Positions 27,604 to 36,029 of a stretch of DNA of 64,000 nucleotides are shown piece after piece. The stretch's first letter is position 1, and every line of letters begins with the position of its first letter. The position numbers and the translations under genes were made by a program. The notes beneath the pieces are model-generated. The model worked only from the letters and a program-made list of their open reading frames with translations. It ran no database searches and was not told the DNA's origin. The DNA is from Mesorhizobium sp. B1-1-8 (lineage in GTDB: Bacteria; Pseudomonadota; Alphaproteobacteria; Rhizobiales; Rhizobiaceae). Where the stretch lies: positions 744,001 through 808,000 of the forward strand of contig NZ_CP083956.1 in assembly GCF_006442795.2 (NCBI RefSeq). The letters run 5' to 3'.

Positions 27604-27619
27604 GATTACTATACTAATC
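27604..27619. promoter_or_regulatory. Operator-like palindrome upstream of the flavoprotein gene
   Basis: GATTACTATACTAATC: arms GATTA/TAATC around a central TATA, in an AT-rich stretch unlike the surroundings. Size and form suit a TetR- or MarR-type site, and it lies about 25 bases before the small upstream frame. Confidence 0.45.
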
Positions 27620-27796
27620 CACCGGCACACGGAACGCGGTTTCAATTCCGCCGCCGTTTGAAGCACGGATTTACCAAGGCCGGGTGACATCTGGAATTTC
27701 GTTCGCGGCCGACGATCGCCAGGGCCCGATTGCAGGAACGGATGACCGGGCCAGGTGACACGACCGTGGCTGGCCGCCTCCATCGGGAAGCAGGCG

Positions 27797-27982
27797 TCAA
27801 ATGCGCGAGCGGGTCGCCCAGCGCAGTCCGACCAGACCGACCAGCATGGTGACAAGGCCGATGTAGAGCCATTGCTGCTGGCCGGTCATGAAGCTGCCCT
27901 GGACGATGCCAAGGCCCTGCAGCGACCACAGCACGCCGATAGCCAGCACGATCAGCGCCAGCAAAGTCCTGATCAATCGCAT
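27797..27982 (-). CDS. Small two-helix membrane protein
   Basis: A 61-residue protein (MRLIRTLLALIVLAIGVLWS...) with two hydrophobic helices (LLALIVLAIGVLWSLQGLGI and WLYIGLVTMLVGLVGLRW) joined by a short polar turn GSFMTGQQQ. GGGGGA lies about nine bases before the ATG. This pattern is common among uncharacterised small inner-membrane proteins of alphaproteobacteria. The gap 27983-28290 to the divergent rlpA-like gene has no visible gene and probably holds both promoters; 27449-27796 holds only the upstream peptide and palindrome. Confidence 0.7.
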   Translation of the reverse strand: MRLIRTLLALIVLAIGVLWSLQGLGIVQGSFMTGQQQWLYIGLVTMLVGLVGLRWATRSRI

Positions 27983-28290
27983 CAGCCAAATCCCCCGGAA
28001 AAGTCGATCGTTCACTGCAAACATACGCGCAACAAAGAAAGCAAAGGAAGCGAAGCAGTCGCCTCCTCTTCTACTTGCGTATTGACGGCCGACCCGATTC
28101 ACAACGTCCCGCAAATCGGCGCGATGTTCATAAACAATACCCCGGCGCGCTCCGGAAATGTCATGACAAACTGTTTCGCGGCGACTCCAAACGTGTGATG
28201 GTGCCATGGAACCGCCAAATCACTGCCGCATTTCCTGCCTCAATCGGCACTTAACCGCGGGCTATCTGTCAACGGAGCCATCCCCAAAAG

Positions 28291-28644
28291 ATGAAGAAAA
28301 CCAACCGGACCGCGCTTGTCGCGGTGACGATCTCTGCTGGCCTGATGGCTGGCGCCTCCACTGCGTCGGCCCAGTGCGGCCGCGCCTCCTGGTACGCGCT
28401 GCATTCCAGGACCGCCTCAGGCGAGCGCATGAACCCAGCGGCGTTGACCGCGGCGCATCGCACCTTGCCTTTCGGAACCAAGCTCAAGGTCACCAACCAG
28501 AACAACGGCCGCAGCGTCGTCGTGCGCATCAACGATCGCGGCCCGTTCATCAGGGGACGCGTGCTCGACCTGTCGAAGGGCGCCGCCGGCCAGCTCGGCT
28601 TCATCGGCTCCGGCCAGACCGCGGTCTGCATGGCGCGCGTCTGA
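28291..28644 (+). CDS. RlpA-like double-psi beta-barrel protein
   Basis: A 117-residue secreted protein: signal peptide ([21 protein letters not shown]) followed by a full DPBB_1 domain. [34 protein letters not shown] and [20 protein letters not shown] are the RlpA signatures; the catalytic-type aspartates in INDRGPF are present. RlpA proteins cleave naked glycan strands at the septum. This short form lacks the C-terminal SPOR domain, so septal targeting is not expected. Confidence 0.9.
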   Translation: MKKTNRTALVAVTISAGLMAGASTASAQCGRASWYALHSRTASGERMNPAALTAAHRTLPFGTKLKVTNQNNGRSVVVRINDRGPFIRGRVLDLSKGAAGQLGFIGSGQTAVCMARV

Positions 28645-28660
28645 CGCAGTTATTTCCGGA

Positions 28661-28726
28661 CCATGATCTTTTCCGAAAACCGGAATCCGCTTTTCGCCGG
28701 CGCGGACCTCCGGTTCGGGATCATGG
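28661..28726. repeat. CATGATCTTTTCC palindromic repeat
   Basis: CCATGATCTTTTCCGAAAAC and TTCGGGATCATGG at the ends, with a GC-rich internal hairpin (CGCCGGCGCGG). It is a longer version of the unit at 13934-13976 and lies at the 3' side of the rlpA-like gene. Confidence 0.7.
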
Positions 28727-28944
28727 TCTGGTGTCCGGCAGAGGGAACGGACACAATTCTTTCACACTTCGGCAACGCACATTGAGCCGGCTTTGGCGTT
28801 CGGGGCGGATTTCCAACGCTTTGGACCAAAGAAGAGTTGATCACGCCAATTGACGTATTGCGCCGCAACAATAAGTTGTTAACTTCGCTACTAGACATTC
28901 AAGGTTCGGCGCTGCCCGTCGTCCCCTTGGCAGCGGAGTACCCG

Positions 28945-30222
28945 ATGTTCTACCAGCTCTATGAACTGAACCATGCGGCGCTGCTGCCCGCGCGCGTCTA
29001 TGCGGATGCGGTGCGGCTTTTCTACTCCAACCCGCTCAATCCGGTGTCGCACACGCCTTTCGGCCGTTCGGTGGCCGCGGCGGCGGAACTGTTCGAGCGC
29101 AGCACGCGCCGCTACGGCAAGCCTGAATTCGGCCTGACCAAGACGGTGGTCGACTGGAAGAGCGTCGAGGTCGCGCAAAAGACCGTCTGGTCGAAACCGT
29201 TCTGCAATCTCGTCCGCTTCGAACGCGCCGTGCCGGCCGGGCGCAAGCCCGACCCGAAGCTGCTGATCGTGGCGCCGATGTCCGGCCACTACGCGACGCT
29301 GCTGCGCGGCACGGTTGAGGCGATGCTGCCTTATGCCGACGTCCACATCACCGACTGGGTCGATGCCCGCATGGTGCCGCTGTCGAAGGGCAGCTTCGAT
29401 CTCGACGACTATATCGACTATGTCATCGCCATGTTCCACGCGCTCGGCCCGGATACGCATGTCATGGCGGTGTGCCAGCCTTCCGTGCCGGTGCTGGCGG
29501 CGGTGGCGCTGATGGAAAAGCGCGGCGACCCCTTCGTCCCGTCGACGATGACGCTTATGGGCGGACCGATCGACACGAGGCGCAATCCAACCGCAGTCAA
29601 TCTGCTTGCCGAGGAAAAGGGCAGCGCCTGGTTCCGCGACAACGTCATCATGCAGGCGCCTTGGCCGGTGCCGGGTTTCGGCCGCGAGGTCTATCCCGGC
29701 TTCCTGCAGCTTTCGGGCTTCATGAGCATGAATCTCGACCGCCACATCATCGCCCACAAGGACTTCTTCATGCATCTTGTGAAGCATGACGGAGACAGCG
29801 CCGAGAAGCACCGCGACTTCTACGACGAATATCTGGCGGTGATGGATCTGACGGCGGAATTCTACCTGCAGACGGTCGACACCGTGTTCGTGCGCCACGC
29901 TTTGCCGAAGGGCGAGATGACGCATCGCGGCGAAGCGGTCGACCCGCGGGCGATCCGCAACGTCGCGCTGTTCACGGTCGAAGGCGAGAACGACGACATT
30001 TCCGGCCTCGGCCAGACCGAGGCCGCGCATGACCTGTGCGTCAACATCCCGGCCGACAGGCATGCCCACTACATGCAGCCGGCCGTCGGCCATTACGGCG
30101 TCTTCAACGGCTCGCGCTTCCGTTCCGAAATCGTGCCGCGCATCGTCGACTTCATTTCCAGCTATGGCCGCCAGAGCCGTGTCGCGGTGAAGCCGAGGCT
30201 GGTGCGCACCGCCAAGAGCTGA
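28945..30222 (+). CDS. phaZ: Intracellular polyhydroxyalkanoate depolymerase
   Basis: A 425-residue PHB depolymerase that mobilises stored polyhydroxybutyrate. MFYQLYELNHAALLPARVYA is the conserved start; PLNPVSHTPFGRSVAAAAEL follows. The nucleophile elbow VMAVCQPSVPVLAAVALM carries C177, matching the catalytic cysteine known for the Ralstonia eutropha PhaZ1 type. Late FTVEGENDDISGLGQTEAAH and QPAVGHYGVFNGSRF supply the Asp and His. I start at ATG 28945 (CGGAG seven bases upstream); a TTG at 28837 would add 36 residues not typical of the family. Confidence 0.93.
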   Translation: MFYQLYELNHAALLPARVYADAVRLFYSNPLNPVSHTPFGRSVAAAAELFERSTRRYGKPEFGLTKTVVDWKSVEVAQKTVWSKPFCNLVRFERAVPAGRKPDPKLLIVAPMSGHYATLLRGTVEAMLPYADVHITDWVDARMVPLSKGSFDLDDYIDYVIAMFHALGPDTHVMAVCQPSVPVLAAVALMEKRGDPFVPSTMTLMGGPIDTRRNPTAVNLLAEEKGSAWFRDNVIMQAPWPVPGFGREVYPGFLQLSGFMSMNLDRHIIAHKDFFMHLVKHDGDSAEKHRDFYDEYLAVMDLTAEFYLQTVDTVFVRHALPKGEMTHRGEAVDPRAIRNVALFTVEGENDDISGLGQTEAAHDLCVNIPADRHAHYMQPAVGHYGVFNGSRFRSEIVPRIVDFISSYGRQSRVAVKPRLVRTAKS

Positions 30223-30392
30223 AGCGAAGCGCCGGCCTTGAGCCAGCCGCCACGCGGCGGCCAAGCATGGCGCCCTGCCCAGGCGCGTTCCCCGCCAAGT
30301 TCTGTTGCACAATCGCCGCTGTCGGGATCGCGCAGGTAACCATGCCGCCAAACTAGCCGTTGTCCCTAATTGACACGGAGTGTAAATCCCCT

Positions 30393-30407
30393 TTAACGTT
30401 TCGTTAA
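30393..30407 (+). promoter_or_regulatory. CtrA-type box TTAA-N7-TTAA
   Basis: TTAACGTTTCGTTAA is an exact match to the alphaproteobacterial CtrA consensus TTAA-N7-TTAA. It ends 22 bases before the ATG of the BTLCP gene. If CtrA activates from the -35 position, transcription would begin near the start codon; repression by occlusion is the alternative. Confidence 0.55.
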
Positions 30408-30429
30408 TAAACAGGGCGGACGGGGGACA

Positions 30430-31047
30430 ATGAACTCCTCACCGATTGAAGGGTTGCTGCGATTGTGCGCGGTCGCAGGGTTGGCGATCTCGGCTTGCGG
30501 GACGGCGCAGGCATGGGCGGCCGGCGCCATGGTCACCGGCGGCCTGACGTCGCAGCCGATCGGACATTACGATTTCTGCAAGACGCATGCGGACGAATGC
30601 TCGATCCGCCCGGCCGACCTTGCGCCGGCCAAAATGACGGATGGGCTTTGGCGCAAGCTCGCCAGCGTCACCGCCAGGGTCAACGCCGCCGTCAAGCCGA
30701 TGAGCGATTTAGAAATCTACGGCAAGGACGAGGTCTGGGCCTATCCGGACAAAGGCGTCGGCGACTGCGAGGACTATGTGCTGGAGAAGCGGCGCGAGCT
30801 GTACCGCATGGGCATGTCGCTCGCCGACCTTTTGATCACCGTCGTGCGCAAGCCGGACGGCGAAGGCCACGCGGTGCTGACGGTGCGCACCGACAGGGGC
30901 GACTATGTGCTCGACAATCTGACCGACAAGGTCAAGGCCTGGGACGCCACCGGCTATCGCTTCCTGAAGCGGCAGGCGATCGACAATACCGGCCGCTGGG
31001 TGTCGATCCGCGACGGCCAGCCGGTGCTGGTCGGGGCGGTGCAGTAG
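30430..31047 (+). CDS. Transglutaminase-like cysteine peptidase (BTLCP)
   Basis: A 205-residue periplasmic BTLCP protein. A signal peptide (LRLCAVAGLAISACGTAQAW) precedes the papain-like core. The catalytic triad is visible as GDCEDYVLEKRRELY (C113), GEGHAVLTVRTDRG (H147) and VLDNLTDKVKAW (D162). Family members process surface proteins and, in LapG-type systems, release adhesins. No lapD or large adhesin gene lies nearby, so the target is unknown. A CtrA-type box directly upstream suggests cell-cycle timing. Confidence 0.92.
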   Translation: MNSSPIEGLLRLCAVAGLAISACGTAQAWAAGAMVTGGLTSQPIGHYDFCKTHADECSIRPADLAPAKMTDGLWRKLASVTARVNAAVKPMSDLEIYGKDEVWAYPDKGVGDCEDYVLEKRRELYRMGMSLADLLITVVRKPDGEGHAVLTVRTDRGDYVLDNLTDKVKAWDATGYRFLKRQAIDNTGRWVSIRDGQPVLVGAVQ

Positions 31048-31068
31048 GCGCGGGTACGACTCACGCGG

Positions 31069-31232
31069 CTTCGTCATCCCAGGGCGAAGCAAGGAGCGTA
31101 GCGACGCAGCGCAGACCCTGGGATCCATTCCGTGACTGTCGAGTGGCCTCTACTTGTACAGAAATTCTGCTCCGCTGCGCCCTTCGGGGAGGTCACGGAA
31201 TGGATCCTCGGGTCAAGCCCGAGGATGACGAA
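31069..31232. repeat. MITE-like palindromic element 1 (no gene)
   Basis: Left arm CTTCGTCATCCCAGGGCGAA...CCCTGGGATCCATTCCGTGA, right arm GGTCACGGAATGGATCCTCG...GAGGATGACGAA. The core contains AGAAATTCTGCTCCGCTGCG. It shares ends with the GIY-YIG elements but has no coding capacity, and it separates the BTLCP gene from the XRE regulator gene. Confidence 0.8.
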
Positions 31233-31287
31233 CAGGGGCTTCGCTTTCTCGAAAAAGCTCGGCGTCCGTTGGCAACTATCCGGGCTT

Positions 31288-31650
31288 CTATCTGCGCAGC
31301 GCAGCCTTTACTGACGCGGTGATCTTCCGCAGCTCAGCCTCGTCCAGCTTCTCGATGCTCTCCGCCAGAAGATTGGCGAGCTCGGTGGCGGCGGGGGACA
31401 GGCCGGACGTATCGATCCTGACCCTCGGATGCGAGCTCTCGGCGAGGCGGGCGAGCTCCTCGGCATCGTCCCAAATGATGTTGAAATAGCCGATGATCTT
31501 CTGGATCAGCGTCCAGGTCGGCGCGCCGCGGCGGCCATGCTCGAGTGCCGACAGATAGGCGGCGCTGACGCCGATCGCCTCAGCCATCGCCTTCTGGCTG
31601 ACGCCGCGCTCGCTGCGCAAGGCCCGCAGCTTTTCGCCGAACGGTGTCAA
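31288..31650 (-). CDS. XRE-family helix-turn-helix regulator
   Basis: A 120-residue regulator. The N-terminal Cro/C1-type HTH is FGEKLRALRSERGVSQKAMA and IGVSAAYLSALEHGRRGAPT. The C-terminal half (LSPAATELANLLAESIEKLD...) is a helical tail found in a conserved alphaproteobacterial group next to mltA and smr. The only usable start is TTG at 31650, with GAGG eight bases upstream. It follows the Smr gene by 24 bases in the same direction, so it belongs to the timA-mltA-smr operon. Confidence 0.9.
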   Translation of the reverse strand: MTPFGEKLRALRSERGVSQKAMAEAIGVSAAYLSALEHGRRGAPTWTLIQKIIGYFNIIWDDAEELARLAESSHPRVRIDTSGLSPAATELANLLAESIEKLDEAELRKITASVKAALRR

Positions 31651-31674
31651 AAGCGCGGCCTCATAGTCGCCTCG

Positions 31675-32202
31675 TCATGGGCGCGTCCGCCTGAGCCGAA
31701 CGTAGAGCGCGCCCGAACCGCCATGGTTGCGGGCGGCGTGGTCATGGCTGGAGACGAGCGGGCGGAAGGCAGGCGTCGACAGCCAGGCCGGAACCGCGCG
31801 GCGCAGCACGCCGTCGCCGCCCGAGGAAGAGCCCTTGCCGGTGATGATCAGCACATAGCGGATGCCGCCGGCATGGGCCCGGTGCAGGAAGGCGAAGAGC
31901 AGCGAATAGGCTTCATCCTGCGTCATGCCATGCAGGTCGACGCGACCCTCGATCGGCAGCCGGCCCTTGGCAAGCTTGTCCAGCGTCTGATCGTCCAGCG
32001 CATGCGAGACATGCTGCGTCTTCGGCTTTGCGGTGACGGCCGGGACACCGTTGGCAGGCGTGGGTGCCGGCGCCGGCTTCGGCTCGACGCCGAGCTCCGG
32101 AATCTCCACCGCCTTCTTGCCCTTCAGCGGCCGTGCGCTCCGGGCGACCAGATTCCACAGGATGCGGTCATCCTCGCTGAGCCTGTTGTCGCGGCGCGTC
32201 AT
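31675..32202 (-). CDS. Smr/MutS2 C-terminal domain protein
   Basis: A 175-residue protein with an Smr domain, a nicking-endonuclease-like module. GRVDLHGMTQDEAYSLLFAF is the DLHG motif, YVLIITGKGSSSGGDGVLRR the ITGKG motif, and NHGGSGALYVRLRR the end. The first 85 residues form a charged, proline-rich linker. The ATG overlaps the mltA stop. Smr proteins act on branched DNA or on RNA in ribosome rescue; the role in this operon is not known. Confidence 0.93.
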   Translation of the reverse strand: MTRRDNRLSEDDRILWNLVARSARPLKGKKAVEIPELGVEPKPAPAPTPANGVPAVTAKPKTQHVSHALDDQTLDKLAKGRLPIEGRVDLHGMTQDEAYSLLFAFLHRAHAGGIRYVLIITGKGSSSGGDGVLRRAVPAWLSTPAFRPLVSSHDHAARNHGGSGALYVRLRRTRP

Positions 32203-33317
32203 CGGCGCCCTCCGCCGGCCAGCGCGCGCGGGATCAGCGCATAGAAATCGGCGGCGTTGCGGACGATGCCGGCGATCTCGCCGGCGGCATCGCCGGAGCC
32301 GACGAAAAGATCGCCGCGCGCGGGTCCGGTGATGGCCGAGCCGGTATCCTGCGCGATCATCAGCCGCCGGAACGGTTTCTGGTCGAAGGCGGTCAGCGTC
32401 GGCGCGTCGATATAGAACGGCGTGCCGAATGTGTGCAGCAAACGGTCGACAGCAACGGAGCGGCCGGGCGTCAGCGGCACTTTGGCGGCGGCGATCGGGC
32501 CAAGCGAAACGTCCTCGACCGCGGCTTCACGGAAGAAGATGTAGGAGCGGTTTTGCCACAGGATCTCGTCGATGCGGTCCGGATGCGCCTTGAACCAGGC
32601 GCGGATCGACTGCATTGTCACCTTTTCCAGCGGAATTTCCCCGAGCGCGCTCAAGATCTTGCCCGGGCCGGTGAAGCGCTGGCCGGACTTGGCGGCATAG
32701 GTGACGCGGCAGAGCCGGCCGTCCGTCATCATCAGCCGCGCCGCGCCCTGGACATGGATGAAGAAGGCATCGACCTTGTCGACAAGCCAGGCGATTTCGA
32801 GATTCCGGCCCGCCAAACCCTTGCCAGCGAGCGCGCCGCGCTCGATTTCGCCGCGGTCGAAATATTCGACAGGTCCGTCGGGCGTATTGCGCGCGAAAGC
32901 AAGGTAGGGGTCCATTCCGGCCGGCCGGTTGCCGTCATCGATGTCGATGAGATCGGCGGGGCGGGCGAGCAGCGGCACGCCAAACCGCTCCGTCCTGACC
33001 GGCGAGGCCTCGACCTCAGGTTCGTAGAAGCCGGTGACGAGGCCGGCGCCGCTTTCGGAAGTTACCAGCGCCGGCATGAAATGACGCTCGAAGAAAGCGC
33101 GCGCCTCGGACCGATTCGCAGGCGAAACGGAGCGCGCCTCGTCATAGGCATCGGCGAAGGCGTTGAAATCGATGCCGAGCGCGCCGGTGCGATAGGGCTT
33201 GGTCAGGACCTGGGAAGCGCAGCGGCGAAAGGCCGCGAAGGCGGCAAGATGATCGTCGTCGGCCCAGCCGGGGACGTCGTTGAAGGACGTTTCGCTGAAT
33301 GTGGACGATAGCGGCAC
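32199..33317 (-). CDS. mltA: Membrane-bound lytic murein transglycosylase A
   Basis: A 372-residue MltA-family enzyme that cuts glycan strands and leaves 1,6-anhydromuramic acid. PGWADDDHLAAFAAFRRCAS is the N-terminal signature; GLVTGFYEPEVEASPVRTER the substrate cleft; FIHVQGAARLMMTDGRLCRV follows. The 3D domain has MIAQDTGSAITGPARGDLFV and GSGDAAGEIAG with catalytic aspartates. I choose GTG at 33317, just before the family N-terminus. No signal peptide is visible, so the true start or the way it is exported remains unclear. Confidence 0.92.
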   Translation of the reverse strand: MPLSSTFSETSFNDVPGWADDDHLAAFAAFRRCASQVLTKPYRTGALGIDFNAFADAYDEARSVSPANRSEARAFFERHFMPALVTSESGAGLVTGFYEPEVEASPVRTERFGVPLLARPADLIDIDDGNRPAGMDPYLAFARNTPDGPVEYFDRGEIERGALAGKGLAGRNLEIAWLVDKVDAFFIHVQGAARLMMTDGRLCRVTYAAKSGQRFTGPGKILSALGEIPLEKVTMQSIRAWFKAHPDRIDEILWQNRSYIFFREAAVEDVSLGPIAAAKVPLTPGRSVAVDRLLHTFGTPFYIDAPTLTAFDQKPFRRLMIAQDTGSAITGPARGDLFVGSGDAAGEIAGIVRNAADFYALIPRALAGGGRR

Positions 33318-33339
33318 GACCGAGCCCCGCCGCCTGAAA

Positions 33340-34047
33340 TCAGTCTTCTTCTTCGGTGGCGACGAGCTTCCAGTTCGGATCGCGCGAGCGCGTGTCGCGG
33401 GCGAAAGTCCAGACATCCTTGACCTCGGCGACGGTTTCCGGATCGCCGTCGATGACGGTGCCGGCCTTGTCGCGCGTCGCCGAAATCAGCTCGCTGACGA
33501 CGCGCAGCGTGATATGCGCCTCCGAGCCCTTCATCTCGGCGGAGACGATATCGGCCTTGTCGATGCCGACGAAGGATGACTGGATCTTCTCCGACTTCGC
33601 CTCGCGCTCGCCGATCGCGGCGACGAAACCGTCATAGACCTCGCGCGACAGCAGGTTCTTCAGCGTCTTGCGGTCGCCATCGGCATAGGCCATGACGATC
33701 ATCTCATAGGCCATCTTGGCGCCGTCGACGAAGCCCTTCGGCTCGAAGGACGGATCATTGTCCTTGATCGAGCGCAGGCCCTTGTTGAGGTCGCTGCCGG
33801 GCTTGGCAAAGGCGTCGATCTCGGCATAGGTCTCCGCCGCCGGTTCTCCCGGCAGCCGCTTGCGCGGCAGCGACACCACGTTCTCGGATTTTTGCGCCGC
33901 ATCCTGGTCGCGCGAGCGGCTTGCCGAATATGGATCGAAGGGCGGACGCTCGCTGCCGGTGCGACGGCCCAGCACGTTGCGCAGCTGGAAAAAGATCACA
34001 ACCGCCGCAATCAAGAAGAAAATCGTGCCGAAGTCGAAGAAACCCAT
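33340..34047 (-). CDS. Tim44/TimA family protein
   Basis: A 235-residue protein of the bacterial Tim44-like family. An N-terminal membrane anchor (MGFFDFGTIFFLIAAVVIFF) is followed by a charged linker and the conserved C-terminal domain (MAYEMIVMAYADGDRKTLKN to DVWTFARDTRSRDPNWKLVA), related to the mitochondrial import protein Tim44. The bacterial role is thought to involve membrane protein handling and is not settled. A TTG four codons earlier is possible. It heads the leftward operon with mltA, smr and the XRE gene, divergent from fxsA-secB. Confidence 0.92.
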   Translation of the reverse strand: MGFFDFGTIFFLIAAVVIFFQLRNVLGRRTGSERPPFDPYSASRSRDQDAAQKSENVVSLPRKRLPGEPAAETYAEIDAFAKPGSDLNKGLRSIKDNDPSFEPKGFVDGAKMAYEMIVMAYADGDRKTLKNLLSREVYDGFVAAIGEREAKSEKIQSSFVGIDKADIVSAEMKGSEAHITLRVVSELISATRDKAGTVIDGDPETVAEVKDVWTFARDTRSRDPNWKLVATEEED

Positions 34048-34226
34048 ATTTTCCGCCAATTCGATCCCTGTCCGGCCGGACCGACGGCCGGAATGGAGCC
34101 GCGGGTCGCATAGCGTTCATTACTCAAAGCATATAGAACGGCGGGCGCAATCATTCAAATCAAAGGCAGCCATACCTATCTAAGAACGCCAGTGCCAGCG
34201 GCGATTGTCCGCAGGGCCTGCAAAAT

Positions 34227-34748
34227 ATGAAAGCGATCGGTCAAGACTTGCGCATTTCACTCTTTCCGCTGTTCCTGCTTGCGCTGCCGCTGCTGGAAAT
34301 CGCCGGTTTCGTCATTGTCGGCCGCGAAGTGGGCGCTTTGGCAACGGTCGGGCTGGTCATCCTTTCGACTGTCGCCGGCAGCCTGCTGCTCAGGCACCAG
34401 GGATTCGGTGTGATGGCGCGGGTGCGGGCGGAAATGGATGCCGGACGCGATCCCAGCCGGGAGCTGGCGCACGGCGCGATGATCGTGTTGGCGGCGATTT
34501 TGCTCATCATTCCGGGCTTCATCACCGACATTTTCGCCATCCTGCTTCTGCTGCCGCCGGTGCGCGATCTCGCCTGGCGTTTCCTGAAGAGCCGGATCGT
34601 GCTGGCGACCAGCTTCACCGGCGGCGGGTTCCGCGCCCGCGGCCGCGACAACGTGATCGACCTCGATGACAGCGATTTTTCGCGCGACGACGACTATTCG
34701 CGCGGGCCGGACCATAATTCGCCCTGGCGCCGCCTCAAGGACGATTGA
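34227..34748 (+). CDS. fxsA: FxsA family membrane protein
   Basis: A 173-residue FxsA-type protein. Four hydrophobic stretches occur (LFPLFLLALPLLEIAGFVIV, LATVGLVILSTVAGSLLL, MIVLAAILLIIPGFITDIFA, ILLLLPPVRDL) with the family RHQGFGVMARVRAEMDAGRD loop. The C-terminal tail is strongly acidic (DLDDSDFSRDDDYSRGPDHN). FxsA members are linked to phage exclusion in E. coli and are otherwise uncharacterised. It precedes secB on the same strand. Confidence 0.9.
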   Translation: MKAIGQDLRISLFPLFLLALPLLEIAGFVIVGREVGALATVGLVILSTVAGSLLLRHQGFGVMARVRAEMDAGRDPSRELAHGAMIVLAAILLIIPGFITDIFAILLLLPPVRDLAWRFLKSRIVLATSFTGGGFRARGRDNVIDLDDSDFSRDDDYSRGPDHNSPWRRLKDD

Positions 34749-34863
34749 TTCCGGCGGTCGGCTCCGTCGGCCGGTAAACCTTGTCATGTCCTGCCGACCA
34801 TGGTAGCGAACCCGCGATTTCAATCCGGTCAGCACGGCTGCCCAGGCAAAAAGGACAAGGCTC

Positions 34864-35361
34864 ATGGCCAACGAGGACGCGGCAGGCGGCGCCGCCAACG
34901 GCAACGGCAACCCATCGCAGCCTTCGCTCAACGTGCTTGCCCAGTATGTGAAGGACCTGTCCTTCGAAAGCCCCGGCGCGCCCAATTCGCTGCGCGGCCG
35001 CGATAAGGCTCCCGGCATCGCCATCAACGTCAACGTCAACGCCAATCCACTTTCGGACAAGCAGTTCGACGTCAATTTGACACTGAACGCCAAGGCCTCG
35101 TTCGACCAGGAAGTGCTGTTCAATGTCGAGCTGGTCTATGGCGGCGTCTTCGCCATCGGCGGCTTCCCGCAGGAGCACATGCTGCCGATCCTGTTCATCG
35201 AATGTCCGCGGCTCCTGTTCCCCTTCGCGCGCCAGATCATCGCCGATGCGACCCGCAATGGCGGCTTCCCGCCGCTGATGCTCGACCCGATCGACTTCGC
35301 GCAGATGTTCCAGCAGAAAATCGCCGAGGACCAGGCGGCGAGCAAGGTCCAGGTGAGCTGA
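34864..35361 (+). CDS. secB: Protein-export chaperone SecB
   Basis: A 165-residue homotetramer-forming chaperone that keeps preproteins unfolded and hands them to Sec[41 protein letters not shown] and [20 protein letters not shown] with [20 protein letters not shown] match the family well. The N-terminus carries an Asn/Gly-rich extension ([13 protein letters not shown]). SD AAGGACAAGG precedes the ATG. A strong terminator follows 30 bases after the stop. Confidence 0.97.
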   Translation: MANEDAAGGAANGNGNPSQPSLNVLAQYVKDLSFESPGAPNSLRGRDKAPGIAINVNVNANPLSDKQFDVNLTLNAKASFDQEVLFNVELVYGGVFAIGGFPQEHMLPILFIECPRLLFPFARQIIADATRNGGFPPLMLDPIDFAQMFQQKIAEDQAASKVQVS

Positions 35362-35390
35362 GGGGCGGCGATACGCCCTATAGTTATCGA

Positions 35391-35417
35391 GAGCCCGGCT
35401 TCGCGCCGGGCTTTTTG
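35391..35417 (+). terminator. Rho-independent terminator of secB
   Basis: AGCCCGGCTTCGCGCCGGGC followed by TTTTTG: the stem AGCCCGGC/GCCGGGCT with a TTCGC loop. Confidence 0.93.
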
Positions 35418-35450
35418 TTCCACGTCGGAGATTAGCGATAACATCCGCGA

Positions 35451-35980
35451 CTTCGTCATCCTAGGGCGAAGCAAGGAGCGAAGCGACGCGCGCAGACCCT
35501 AGGATCCATGCCGTGACGCTGGTGCTATGCTCCGGCGGCGCAAAAAATCGGATGGAGCTACCATCCTGTTCCACGGAAAAGCTCGAACCATTCCGGGTTG
35601 GTCTTCTCGATCAACTCGATCTTCCATTGTCGCGGCCAGCGCTTCAGTGACTTCTCGCGTTGGATAGCGTCGGCAATGTCGAAATATTCTTGATACCAGA
35701 CCAGTCGCTGCACGCCGTACCGGCTGGTGAACCGTGAGCCGGTGCCCGCCTTATGCTCCGGCATGCGGCGGCCAAGGTCGTTGGTGACACCGATATAGAT
35801 CGTGCCGCGCTTCTGGCTTGCGGTCATATAGACGTAGCCGGTCATCGTTTTAGAATAGCCAGCGTCGATGCGCGTAGAAAGCCATTCCTGGTCCGTCGCA
35901 TTCTACGGCTAATGTCACGGCATGGATCCTAGGGTCTGCGCGCGTCGCTTCGCTCCTTGCTCCGCCCTAGGATGACGAAG
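35451..35980. mobile_element. GIY-YIG element A, 67-bp inverted arms
   Basis: The left arm 35451-35517 and the inverted right arm 35914-35980 are 66/67 identical (the one difference is GGGCGAAGC against GGGCGGAGC). Each arm starts CTTCGTCATCCTAGGG and ends CCATGCCGTGAC when read inward, and folds by itself through ATCCTAGGG/CCCTAGGAT. The only gene inside is the GIY-YIG nuclease. The unit sits just after the secB terminator. No clear target duplication is seen. Confidence 0.8.
35558..35845 (-). CDS. Single-domain GIY-YIG nuclease (copy A)
   Basis: A 95-residue protein that is a bare GIY-YIG endonuclease domain: GYVYMTAS holds the GIY position, TIYIGVTNDLGRR the YIG motif with Y17 and the catalytic arginines, then H31, the metal-binding glutamate E64 (IQREKSLKRW) and N83 (NPEWFELF). 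There is no DNA-binding module beyond the core. A near-identical copy lies at 53631-53912 between the same inverted arms. Stand-alone GIY-YIG proteins are common in alphaproteobacteria with no agreed function; here the flanking arms suggest a part in the spread or upkeep of the repeat. Confidence 0.93.
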   Translation of the reverse strand: MTGYVYMTASQKRGTIYIGVTNDLGRRMPEHKAGTGSRFTSRYGVQRLVWYQEYFDIADAIQREKSLKRWPRQWKIELIEKTNPEWFELFRGTGW

Positions 35981-36029
35981 TCGCGAAAGTTTCGGCTAAT
36001 CTCGACTGGCTACGTTTCGGCGCTCTGGT

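Noticed and set aside
26540..27661. Plus-strand frame (373 codons)
   Set aside because: It is antisense to the YdhS-like flavoprotein gene, whose FAD motifs are clear.
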